DNA of 64,000 nt from assembly GCF_018860245.1 (NCBI RefSeq), contig NZ_JAHKPD010000018.1, forward strand, positions 267,206 through 331,205, written 5' to 3'. The notes under the pieces are model-generated. The model was not told the DNA's origin, made no database searches, and was given only the letters and a program-made list of their open reading frames with translations. Within the stretch, counting starts at the first letter, position 1. Every line of letters starts with the position of its first letter. A program made the position numbers and the translations under genes. This stretch comes from Pseudotamlana agarivorans (GTDB lineage: Bacteria > Bacteroidota > Bacteroidia > Flavobacteriales > Flavobacteriaceae). Below are positions 19,349 through 27,184 of this stretch, in pieces.

Positions 19349-20992
19349 ATGAAAAAAAAGCTTCTGTATTTAAGTGTTCTTCTTTTTCAATGTGCCGTTT
19401 TCGCCCAGGTTCAAGATGCTTGGGTTTACTTTGTGGATAAGGAAAATGTTTCAGCATCTATAAACAATCCAATAAGCATACTTTCTCAAAAAGCTATTGA
19501 CAGAAAAAGGAAAGCGGGTATAGCTATTGATTTTAGAGATGTTCCTGTTAATGAAAACTACATCGCCCAATTAAAAAATACTTCTGGAATTTCAGTTTTA
19601 GCCAAATCTAAATGGTATAATGCGGTTCATGTTCGAGGTTTAAAAACGGACATCGATAATTTAAATTCTAATCCATCATTATCGTTTATAGATGCTATCG
19701 ATTTTGCAGATAAACGTTTAAATGCTAAAAGAAGGGTATATTCTAAATCAGCTCAGGTCTCAGATAAATTCAGCTTAGAAAATGAAACCGTTGATTTTGT
19801 TTATGGAAATACGCAAAATCAAGTAGAAATGATTCAAGTCGATCAATTACATCAAAATGATTTTACGGGAGAAGGCATTACTATTGCAGTATTGGATGCG
19901 GCCTTTACAAACGTGAATACCATGACTGCTTTTCAACGTTTAAGAACTGCTGGCGACTTAAAAGGTGGTTATGATTTCGTTGATGGTACCTATGATGTTT
20001 ACGCTTATACACCACCTAGTGGAAGTATTAGTCACGGTACTCAGGTTTTAAGTTGTATGGCAGGTTTTGTTACAAATGAATATGTAGGTACAGCTCCAGA
20101 TGCGACGTACTATTTATTTAGAACCGAGGATGGAAAGGATGAAAACCCTGTTGAAGAAAGTTATTGGGTTGAAGCCGCCGAACGTGCAGATAGTTTAGGT
20201 GTTGATATTATAAATACCTCATTGGGGTATCAGGATTACGGACCTAATTACCCGAATTATACCTATACAAGTGACGCTATGGATGGCAACACCGCTTTTA
20301 TAACAAGAGGATCTAACATAGCCTTTGAAAAAGGTTTACTGTTAGTGACTTCAGCTGGGAACTCGGGGAATTCGGGTGTTGGCGCGCCTGCAGATTCTCC
20401 TAATGTTTTATCGGTTGGAGCCGTAGATGCCTCGGGGCAATACGCAAGTTTCAGTTCTATAGGTAGTTCGATACAACCGTCTCAAAAACCAGATGTTGTG
20501 GCTAAAGGATATAGATCGAACCTTATTAATAGGAATGATGTTATGGTTCAAAATAACGGGACTTCTTTTAGCGGACCAATAATGGCGGGAGGTGTGGCCT
20601 GCTTAATGCAAGCACTCCCTAATAAAACGCCAACAGAAATAATGGGCTTAGTTAGAGGGGCTGGATCGCAGTTTAATACACCAGATTATCAATTGGGTTA
20701 TGGTATTCCAGATTTATATCAAGCTTTACAAAAGGGCTTGTCGAGTATTGAATTCAATAGCTTGGCTTTTAAAATATATCCGAACCCCGTAAACTCAAAT
20801 TTGTTTATAGATTTTGGTACAGATGAAAGTGAAGCACAGTTAAAGTTATTTAATGTATTGGGCGTTTTGGTTTTAGAAACTGTTGTGAATAATAAAAAAG
20901 GAGTTTCAATAAGCCATTTGCCGCAAGGACTGTATTTAGGTGAAATTCAATTAGAAAATGAAACGAGATCCTTTAAAATCATAAAAAAGTAA
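19349..20992 (+). CDS. Secreted S8 subtilisin-like serine protease with T9SS sorting domain
   Basis: From ATG 19349 the product is 547 residues with a signal peptide (KLLYLSVLLFQCAVFAQ). A propeptide-like region covers residues about 20-130. The catalytic triad is Asp183 (IAVLDAAF), His229 (SHGTQV) and Ser406 (GTSFSGP). The C-terminus is a T9SS type A sorting domain (FKIYPNPVNSNLFIDF, then LPQGLYLGEIQLENETRSFKIIKK), so the protease should be exported across the outer membrane. The stop codon overlaps the next gene's ATG by one base (TAATG), so translation is coupled to a nitronate monooxygenase, an unexpected partner. Confidence 0.93.
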   Translation: MKKKLLYLSVLLFQCAVFAQVQDAWVYFVDKENVSASINNPISILSQKAIDRKRKAGIAIDFRDVPVNENYIAQLKNTSGISVLAKSKWYNAVHVRGLKTDIDNLNSNPSLSFIDAIDFADKRLNAKRRVYSKSAQVSDKFSLENETVDFVYGNTQNQVEMIQVDQLHQNDFTGEGITIAVLDAAFTNVNTMTAFQRLRTAGDLKGGYDFVDGTYDVYAYTPPSGSISHGTQVLSCMAGFVTNEYVGTAPDATYYLFRTEDGKDENPVEESYWVEAAERADSLGVDIINTSLGYQDYGPNYPNYTYTSDAMDGNTAFITRGSNIAFEKGLLLVTSAGNSGNSGVGAPADSPNVLSVGAVDASGQYASFSSIGSSIQPSQKPDVVAKGYRSNLINRNDVMVQNNGTSFSGPIMAGGVACLMQALPNKTPTEIMGLVRGAGSQFNTPDYQLGYGIPDLYQALQKGLSSIEFNSLAFKIYPNPVNSNLFIDFGTDESEAQLKLFNVLGVLVLETVVNNKKGVSISHLPQGLYLGEIQLENETRSFKIIKK

Positions 20993-21933
20993 TGAATCGC
21001 ATCACTGAATTATTCAATATAAAATATCCAATCATTCAAGCAGGTATGGTTTGGAATAGTGGTTGGCGCCTCGCATCGGCAGCCAGTAATTCTGGTATTT
21101 TAGGACTTATAGGCGCAGGGTCTATGTATCCAGAAGTGCTGCGTGAACATATTCAGAAATGTAAAAAAGCGACTGATAGGCCTTTTGGTGTTAATGTACC
21201 TATGCTTTATCCAAATGTTCAAGAAATTATGGACATTATTATTGAAGAAGGCGTGAAAGTAGTATTTACTTCCGCAGGAAACCCTAAAACATGGACGTCC
21301 TGGTTGCAAGAACGTGGTGTGACCGTCGTGCATGTGGTTAGCAGTGTGAAGTTTGCTTTAAAAGCGCAAGAGTCTGGTGTTGATGCTATTGTAGCTGAAG
21401 GTTTTGAAGCTGGAGGACATAATGGAAGGGACGAAACAACCACTTTAACTTTGATTCCCATGGTAAAAGAGCAGGTTAAAATTCCTTTAATTGCTGCTGG
21501 AGGTATTGCTACCGGGAGAGCTATGTTGGCGACTATGATTTTAGGAGCCGATGGGGTGCAAATTGGTAGTAGGTTTGTGGCTAGCGAAGAAAGCTCTGCA
21601 CACCAAGCTTTTAAAAACGCTGTTGTTGAAGCTAAAGAAGGTGATACCCAACTCACTTTAAAAGAACTGGCTCCGGTAAGATTGTTGAAAAATAACTTCT
21701 TCAATCAGGTTCAAGATTTATACAAATCAGCTCCAACCATTCAGGATCTTAAAACTTTATTAGGAAGAGCCCGAGCTAAAAAAGGTATGTTTGAAGGCGA
21801 TTTAATTGAGGGTGAATTGGAAATAGGGCAAATTTCAGGAATGATACATGATATAAAACCAGTTTCAGAGCTTGTTAAAGCCATTGTTAAAGAATTTGAA
21901 CAAGCTAAAAATCAAAATCTGAATATCAATTAA
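20992..21933 (+). CDS. Nitronate monooxygenase / 2-nitropropane dioxygenase-like flavoprotein
   Basis: The 313-residue TIM-barrel protein has the family motifs YPIIQAGM at the N-terminus, GVNVPM, VFTSAGNP, VAEGFEAGGHNG and IPLIAAGGIATG, then MILGADGVQIGSRF near the FMN phosphate site. Members oxidise alkyl nitronates or act as FMN-dependent enoyl reductases such as FabK, and the sequence alone does not distinguish these. The start ATG overlaps the subtilase stop by one base. Confidence 0.88.
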   Translation: MNRITELFNIKYPIIQAGMVWNSGWRLASAASNSGILGLIGAGSMYPEVLREHIQKCKKATDRPFGVNVPMLYPNVQEIMDIIIEEGVKVVFTSAGNPKTWTSWLQERGVTVVHVVSSVKFALKAQESGVDAIVAEGFEAGGHNGRDETTTLTLIPMVKEQVKIPLIAAGGIATGRAMLATMILGADGVQIGSRFVASEESSAHQAFKNAVVEAKEGDTQLTLKELAPVRLLKNNFFNQVQDLYKSAPTIQDLKTLLGRARAKKGMFEGDLIEGELEIGQISGMIHDIKPVSELVKAIVKEFEQAKNQNLNIN

Positions 21934-21990
21934 GTGAAATAATCTGCTTTTTACTTTTTATAGTTTTCCTAGATTCCCGTAAAATAAGGC

Positions 21991-21998
21991 TACTTTTG
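21991..21998 (+). promoter_or_regulatory. -7 box (TACTTTTG) four bases before the MATE start codon
   Basis: TACTTTTG matches TAnnTTTG and ends only four bases before the ATG at 22003. If it is the active promoter, the transcript would begin at or very near the start codon and be leaderless. Confidence 0.5.
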
Positions 21999-22002
21999 CA
22001 GC

Positions 22003-23385
22003 ATGCAATTATCGCAATACACTAAAGAATTTAAATACAATTGGCAACTCGCTGCACCAGTGATGTTGGGTATGCTCGGGCATACTTTTGTGAGTTTTGT
22101 AGATAATATCATGGTTGGGCAACTAGGAACAGCCGAGCTTGCAGCAGTATCTTTAGGGAATAGTTTTATGTTTATTGCCATGTCTCTAGGGATAGGTTTT
22201 TCAACAGCTATAACACCTTTAATTGCAGAGTACGATGCCGCTAATGATTTTACCAATGGCAAGTCGGCCTTTAAAAATGGTTTGTTTTTATGTACGGTTA
22301 TCGGTATAATACTTTTTCTTTTAGTCCTTTTTGCGAAACCTTTAATGTATTTAATGAAACAGCCCGTTGAGGTTGTAGAATTGGCTATTCCTTATCTAGA
22401 TTTGGTGGCTTTTTCCCTAATACCATTGGTTGTTTTTCAGGGGTTTAAGCAGTTTAGTGATGGGATGTCCATGACCAGATACCCGATGTATGCAACGCTT
22501 ATTGGAAACGTGATAAACATTGTTTTAAATTACCTTTTCATCTTTGGGAAATTTGGTTTTCCTGAGTACGGACTTGTAGGAGCGGCATATGGTACCTTAA
22601 TTTCTAGGATTGTTATGGTGTGGTACATATGGTACCTACTTAAAGGAAAGGAGAAATCGAAGGCTTATGTAACAAACATCAAGTTCTTCATTTTAGATAA
22701 ACTCATGCTTAGAAAACTGCTTGATTTGGGGGCGCCAAGTGCCATGCAAATGTTTTTTGAAGTGGCGATTTTTACATCGGCGATATGGCTTAGTGGTTTA
22801 TTAGGTAAAAATCCGCAAGCGGCCAATCAAATTGCTTTAAATTTGAGTTCAATGACCTTTATGGTAGCCACCGGTTTAAGTGTAGCAGCTATGATACGTG
22901 TGGGAAATCAAAAAGGATTGAAAGCCTATTTTGAATTACGCCGTATTGCTTTTTCATTATTTTTAATGAGTGTATTATTGGCAACAGTTTTCGCTATCAT
23001 ATTCTTCGTTTTTCATACAGAATTGCCTAAAATTTATGTAGATTATGATGATGCTAAAAATCTTTTAGATAACAAAGAGGTGGTAGGAATTGCTTCAAAA
23101 TTATTGATAGCCGCCGCGATTTTTCAAATTAGTGATAGTATTCAAGTGATGGTTTTAGGAGCGTTACGTGGCTTACAGGATGTGAAAATACCAACTATTA
23201 TAACCTTTATTTCGTATTGGCTCATCGGGTTTCCAATCTCTTGGTATTTAGGGAAAGAAGATGCCTATGGGAGTTTTGGTATTTGGATCGGGCTTTTAGC
23301 AGGATTAACGACTGCTGCGATTTTATTGTATATAAGGTTTAATTATTTAACGAAAAGGTTAATTTTGTCAAACAACAAATCATAA
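22003..23385 (+). CDS. MATE family efflux transporter (NorM-like)
   Basis: The 460-residue protein has about 12 hydrophobic helices in two bundles of six, as in MATE multidrug/Na+ or H+ antiporters. Diagnostic segments include the N-terminal PVMLGMLGHTFVSFVDNIMVGQLGTAELAAV, given here only as a guide to position 19-49, and GLVGAAYGTLISRI and GAPSAMQMFFEVA later. It probably exports cationic drugs or metabolites. It is followed after five bases by a 75-residue conserved gene and then a PAP2 phosphatase, so the three look like one transcript. Confidence 0.93.
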   Translation: MQLSQYTKEFKYNWQLAAPVMLGMLGHTFVSFVDNIMVGQLGTAELAAVSLGNSFMFIAMSLGIGFSTAITPLIAEYDAANDFTNGKSAFKNGLFLCTVIGIILFLLVLFAKPLMYLMKQPVEVVELAIPYLDLVAFSLIPLVVFQGFKQFSDGMSMTRYPMYATLIGNVINIVLNYLFIFGKFGFPEYGLVGAAYGTLISRIVMVWYIWYLLKGKEKSKAYVTNIKFFILDKLMLRKLLDLGAPSAMQMFFEVAIFTSAIWLSGLLGKNPQAANQIALNLSSMTFMVATGLSVAAMIRVGNQKGLKAYFELRRIAFSLFLMSVLLATVFAIIFFVFHTELPKIYVDYDDAKNLLDNKEVVGIASKLLIAAAIFQISDSIQVMVLGALRGLQDVKIPTIITFISYWLIGFPISWYLGKEDAYGSFGIWIGLLAGLTTAAILLYIRFNYLTKRLILSNNKS

Positions 23386-23390
23386 GAAAA

Positions 23391-23618
23391 ATGAGTCTTC
23401 CAAAGTTTATTTTAGGTGATAATACCGAATTTCCAAATGCTATTTATGTTATTCATACCGAATTTCCACGTTTCATAATCAACCTTGAAAATGACGAGGT
23501 GGAATGGTTTGAAGATTTTGATGCCGAAGACCAAAAAGAATTAGAATCTGAAACTGAAAATGCTATTAAATTGGCTAGTGACTTTTACGATAATGAAGTA
23601 GCGCAATACGAAGACTAA
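23391..23618 (+). CDS. Conserved small acidic cytoplasmic protein, unknown function
   Basis: The 75-residue protein is soluble and strongly acidic, with no signal or membrane segment. It contains LGDNTEFPNAIYVIHTEFPR near the start and a C-terminal acidic helix ending NEVAQYED. I recognise it only as a conserved short protein of Flavobacteriaceae. The tight spacing (five bases after the MATE gene, eight before PAP2) supports it as a real gene within that operon. Confidence 0.75.
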   Translation: MSLPKFILGDNTEFPNAIYVIHTEFPRFIINLENDEVEWFEDFDAEDQKELESETENAIKLASDFYDNEVAQYED

Positions 23619-23626
23619 TTTTTATT

Positions 23627-24196
23627 ATGATTGAAGATTTATTAAAGTACGACACCGAATTATTTTTATACTTAAATAACCTAGGATCTTCATCATGGGA
23701 CAACCTTTGGCTTATCATTACGGCAGAACTCACTTTTGTTCCGCTTTATGCCATCTTATTGTATTTGATTTATAAGAAATTCGGACTTAAAACTTTACTT
23801 ATTGTTGCTGTTGTTATTGCCTTAATGATTACGTTTACCGATCAAACAACCAATGCTTTTAAACGTGGATTTCAGCGTTTACGCCCTTGTGGAGAACCAA
23901 GTATTGCAGATCAGGTGCGTTTTATAGCGGTGCGTTGCGGTAAATATGGATTTTTCTCTGGTCATGCATCAAACTCTATGGCAGCTGCTATTTTTGCAGG
24001 GCTCATGTTAAAACCATACTATAAATACCTCATGATTATTTTAATAGGTTGGAGTTTAATTGTGGCGTATAGTCGAATTTATGTTGGTGTACATTACCCT
24101 TTAGATTTACTTTGCGGACTCACCTTCGGGGTTATTGCTGGGACCTTGTTTTATTTCCTTGCTCAGTATTTATTGAAGCGATACGCTAGAAATTAA
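23627..24196 (+). CDS. PAP2 superfamily membrane phosphatase
   Basis: The 189-residue integral membrane protein carries the three PAP2 phosphatase motifs in order: KRGFQRLRPC (motif 1), FFSGHASNS (motif 2) and YSRIYVGVHYPLD (motif 3, with the nucleophilic His). Five or six helices are predicted. Such enzymes dephosphorylate undecaprenyl pyrophosphate or phosphatidate at the periplasmic face. It closes the MATE/small-protein group and its last four bases overlap the end of convergent meaB. Confidence 0.9.
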   Translation: MIEDLLKYDTELFLYLNNLGSSSWDNLWLIITAELTFVPLYAILLYLIYKKFGLKTLLIVAVVIALMITFTDQTTNAFKRGFQRLRPCGEPSIADQVRFIAVRCGKYGFFSGHASNSMAAAIFAGLMLKPYYKYLMIILIGWSLIVAYSRIYVGVHYPLDLLCGLTFGVIAGTLFYFLAQYLLKRYARN

Positions 24197-25269
24197 GAGC
24201 TCATTTTTAGCAGTAATTCCGCGGCAGCAAAAGGTGTAGTTTTATTATTTTCTAACAGCTGAATTTGTGCATTTAAGGCTGCTTCTATTTCAGGATTATT
24301 AAAAAATTGGGACGATAATTGGTGCTCTATAGTTTGTATAAGCCAGAATTTATTTTGCTGGTTGCGTTTTTTTATAAAATAGTTGTTTTCTGTAGTGATG
24401 CGCACATAATCTAAAATCTGTTTCCAAATAGCATCAATGCCTTCTTTTCTCAGTGCACTACATACGGTAACTTTAGGTTGCCAACCCGATTTATTTTTTG
24501 GGTAGAGGTGAAGCGCACTATTAAAATCGATTTGCGCTATTTTGGCGCGATCTAGATTGTCGCCATCAGCTTTATTAATGGCTATAGCATCAGCCAATTC
24601 TATTATACCACGTTTAATTCCTTGCAGTGCATCACCTGCCCCTGGAAGTTTCAGCAGTAAAAAGAAATCGACCATACTGTGAACCGTGGTTTCACTTTGC
24701 CCCACGCCAACCGTTTCAATAAGGATCACATCAAAACCAGCAGCTTCACATAAAACAATGGATTCTCTGGTTTTTCTGGCAACACCTCCTAGGGACGTCC
24801 CTGATGCCGATGGGCGAATAAAAACGTTGTCATCTTTTACCAAATCGCCCATTCTCGTTTTGTCTCCTAAAATACTGCCTTTCGAAATGGTGCTGCTCGG
24901 GTCGATGGCCAAAACAGCCACACGTTTGCCTTGAGAAGTTAAATGCTTGCCAAAGGTTTCGATAAAGGTACTTTTACCAACACCAGGAACACCAGTAATA
25001 CCAATACGAATGGATTTGTTGGCGTGTGGTAAACACGTTTTTATAAGTGTTTTGGCTTGTTCGAAATGTTTTGGATTCTGACTTTCAATTAGGGTTATGC
25101 TCTGACTTAAGGCCGTGATGTTTTTAGCTAAAATACCTGAAGCAAGTTCGTTTAGAGAACTTGTTTTATGACGCCTCGATTTAAATGCCGCAATAGCCGA
25201 TGTATTTGTAGTTTCGGAAACTGAAACTCCTTTACTTTCTTGTAATGAAGACTTTTTAGGCTTAGACAC
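24193..25269 (-). CDS. meaB: Methylmalonyl-CoA mutase-associated GTPase MeaB
   Basis: The 358-residue G3E GTPase has Walker A GVPGVGKSTFIE, the switch region with LAIDPSSTISKGSILGDKTRM, IRPSASGTSLGGVARKTRES, IETVGVGQSET and the base-recognition motif NKAD. It chaperones adenosylcobalamin loading and protects methylmalonyl-CoA mutase. Mutase genes are not in this window. The first 45 residues are an extra, low-complexity extension. A TAGACAA dyad overlaps the promoter region just upstream. Confidence 0.93.
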   Translation of the reverse strand: MSKPKKSSLQESKGVSVSETTNTSAIAAFKSRRHKTSSLNELASGILAKNITALSQSITLIESQNPKHFEQAKTLIKTCLPHANKSIRIGITGVPGVGKSTFIETFGKHLTSQGKRVAVLAIDPSSTISKGSILGDKTRMGDLVKDDNVFIRPSASGTSLGGVARKTRESIVLCEAAGFDVILIETVGVGQSETTVHSMVDFFLLLKLPGAGDALQGIKRGIIELADAIAINKADGDNLDRAKIAQIDFNSALHLYPKNKSGWQPKVTVCSALRKEGIDAIWKQILDYVRITTENNYFIKKRNQQNKFWLIQTIEHQLSSQFFNNPEIEAALNAQIQLLENNKTTPFAAAELLLKMSS

Positions 25270-25272
25270 GTG

Positions 25273-25290
25273 TAGACAATTGTTTGTCTA
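25273..25290. promoter_or_regulatory. Palindrome TAGACAA-TTGT-TTGTCTA just before meaB
   Basis: A perfect seven-base dyad with a four-base centre ends four bases before the meaB ATG and touches a TAAATTTA -7-like box at 25289-25296 on the minus strand. Its position fits an operator for a dimeric regulator or an mRNA hairpin at the start of meaB. The same half-site is found at 17706-17745. Confidence 0.5.
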
Positions 25291-25323
25291 AATTTACAAT
25301 TATTTTTCTGTTAGACTGAAATA

Positions 25324-25878
25324 CTATTTTAAAGGCAATGCGATTTTAACATCATCCCAAGCCATAGTTAAAAAGAGGTTGTCTGTTGAATTATCGAATG
25401 CAATCGTAAATTGCTCAACATCATTATCCAATTTTTGAACGGGTACGTTGGTCGTAATGACATCGTAATTCGGGTCCCACATGGGTTGCATTTCAGCATT
25501 TACACCCCATTTATATTGTTTTGAATTGAAAATGACAGTCCAAGTAGAATCTTTAGGGACAGTCCATAATGTGTATTTTCCTGGAGCCAATGGCATGCCA
25601 TTAATTTCAAGGTCTTGATTGGTTTCGAAAGTTGTAGCCTCGTTTGCTCCTGTACGCCAAACTTGATTGAAAGGGACTAAAGCCCCAAAAATTTCACGAC
25701 CCTTTTTGTAAGGTCTGTTATAGAAAACCTCAAGTTCTAAATCATTTAATTTAAATTCTACAGTATCCTCCGGACTTAATCGTGGTGCGAAAATATTTTC
25801 AACAAAAACAGAATATAAAAATAATCCTAAGGCTACTACAGATAATAGAATTAAGACGCGTTTTAAAAAGGTGTTCAT
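25324..25878 (-). CDS. DUF2911 family membrane-anchored protein
   Basis: The 184-residue protein has one N-terminal hydrophobic segment (ILLSVVALGLFLYSVFV), followed by a beta-rich domain with the DUF2911 signature phrases VFYNRPYKKGREIFGALVPF, VWRTGANEATTFE and GKYTLWTVP. Function is unknown. The rest of the protein, including the WTVIFNSKQYKWG segment, probably lies in the periplasm. It is a single gene with its own short upstream region and runs toward meaB on the same strand. Confidence 0.88.
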   Translation of the reverse strand: MNTFLKRVLILLSVVALGLFLYSVFVENIFAPRLSPEDTVEFKLNDLELEVFYNRPYKKGREIFGALVPFNQVWRTGANEATTFETNQDLEINGMPLAPGKYTLWTVPKDSTWTVIFNSKQYKWGVNAEMQPMWDPNYDVITTNVPVQKLDNDVEQFTIAFDNSTDNLFLTMAWDDVKIALPLK

Positions 25879-26057
25879 AGGGTATGATCATTAAATAGGT
25901 GATAAAGATAAATTAAAAGAGATAACTACTAAGCTGCAAACGCAGTTTTATTTAACCTAGTCTGTAAGTTGATATAAAAATATTGTAATTTTTGCAACAC
26001 TTTAAATTTTTGATCGTCTTTAATACGAACAAACCAAATACCGAAAGAATTAAAAGC

Positions 26058-26609
26058 ATGCTTCAAGCAGATATCATTGAACAGTGCAAAAAGAACAATC
26101 GTAAAGCACAAATGCAGTTGTATAACCAGTACTGCCAAGGGATGTACATTGTTGCCAAACGATTTGTGAAAGACAGTGCTGAGGCTGAAGATGTCGTACA
26201 AGAAGCTTTTATAAACGCGTTTACCCGTCTACATCAATATCATGCTGAAGTTACTTTCGGGGCTTGGTTAAAACGTATTGTTGTTAATAAAAGTCTGGAT
26301 TTTTTAAAAGCAAGAAAACAAGAACTCGTAGAGTTAAACGAGGTGCATTTAAAAGTTGTAGAAACAGAAAAGGACAGCAAATGGTTGGTAGATGATGCTA
26401 TTACTGTAAATGATGTGAAATTGGCAATTGCGAAATTACCCGATAAATATCAATATGTAGTGATGCTTTATTTAATAGAAGGCTATGATCATGAAGAAAT
26501 TTCAGAGATTTTAGGCATATCTAATGTGTCTTCACGAACACAATTATCTAGAGGAAAAAGGAAGTTACAAGAATTATTAAAAGTTAAAAAAAATGGCTCA
26601 AGATATTAG
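26058..26609 (+). CDS. ECF-type RNA polymerase sigma factor
   Basis: From ATG 26058 the product is 183 residues. A longer frame from a TTG at 25992 adds 22 residues unlike the family. Region 2 is seen in YNQYCQGMYIVAKRFVKDSAEAEDVVQEAFINAF, described here by position (residues about 22-55), and region 4 in LPDKYQYVVMLYLIEGYDHEEISEILGIS with the HTH at the C-terminus. It directs transcription of a small regulon, probably for envelope stress. Its stop codon lies inside the next gene, giving a 17-base overlap. Confidence 0.93.
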   Translation: MLQADIIEQCKKNNRKAQMQLYNQYCQGMYIVAKRFVKDSAEAEDVVQEAFINAFTRLHQYHAEVTFGAWLKRIVVNKSLDFLKARKQELVELNEVHLKVVETEKDSKWLVDDAITVNDVKLAIAKLPDKYQYVVMLYLIEGYDHEEISEILGISNVSSRTQLSRGKRKLQELLKVKKNGSRY

Positions 26610-27174
26610 GGAATTATTTAAGAATAGTAAGGTTACTCACCAAGAAATGCCTGAAAGTCATGAAGCTCGTTTTCTAAATAAGCTGGATCAGGCATTACCA
26701 CAAAAAAGTCAAGGGTATCCAAATTGGATGAAAATTGCGGCAGCTATTGTGGTATTTCTAGGATTGGGCATGGGGGCATTCCAGATTTTTAAAGTTGAGA
26801 ATAATGAGGAGTCGTCTACAGAAGTAGCTACTGCAAAACCTATTGAAAATAAGACTTTGGGTGATATTTCTCCAGGGCTTAAAAAAGTTGAGGATTATTA
26901 TTTGGCGAGTATAAATTTAGAATTATCTAAAATCGATCCTACGCCAGAAACCAAGGAATTATTGGATGGTTATTTAGAACAATTGGAGGTTTTGGATCGG
27001 GCCTATCAAAAATTATCAGAAGAGTTATCAACTTCTGGACCTAGTGAACTAACAGTAAATGCGCTAATAGATAATTTAAAATTGCGCCTTAATTTATTGT
27101 ACCGCTTGAGGTCACAATTACAAATCTTAAAAAACGGTGAAGATCTTGGTGATGCTTCACAACAAAACATTTAA
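26593..27174 (+). CDS. Single-pass membrane protein, candidate anti-sigma factor
   Basis: The 193-residue product has a cytoplasmic N-terminus (MAQDIRELFKNS), one transmembrane helix near residues 48-68 (IAAAIVVFLGLGMGAFQIF) and a periplasmic helix-rich region (LEQLEVLDRAYQKLSEELS). Its gene overlaps the sigma gene by 17 bases, the usual arrangement for an ECF sigma factor and its membrane anti-sigma factor. No classical ZAS zinc motif (HxxxCxxC) is present, so it may belong to another anti-sigma type. The assignment rests on context. Confidence 0.7.
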   Translation: MAQDIRELFKNSKVTHQEMPESHEARFLNKLDQALPQKSQGYPNWMKIAAAIVVFLGLGMGAFQIFKVENNEESSTEVATAKPIENKTLGDISPGLKKVEDYYLASINLELSKIDPTPETKELLDGYLEQLEVLDRAYQKLSEELSTSGPSELTVNALIDNLKLRLNLLYRLRSQLQILKNGEDLGDASQQNI

Positions 27175-27184
27175 CAATCAAAAA

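Noticed and set aside
21219-21704. 161-codon minus-strand frame inside the nitronate monooxygenase gene
   Set aside because: Its composition (many Ser, Thr, Pro, Ala) is typical of an antisense reading of a coding strand, and the plus-strand gene is complete.
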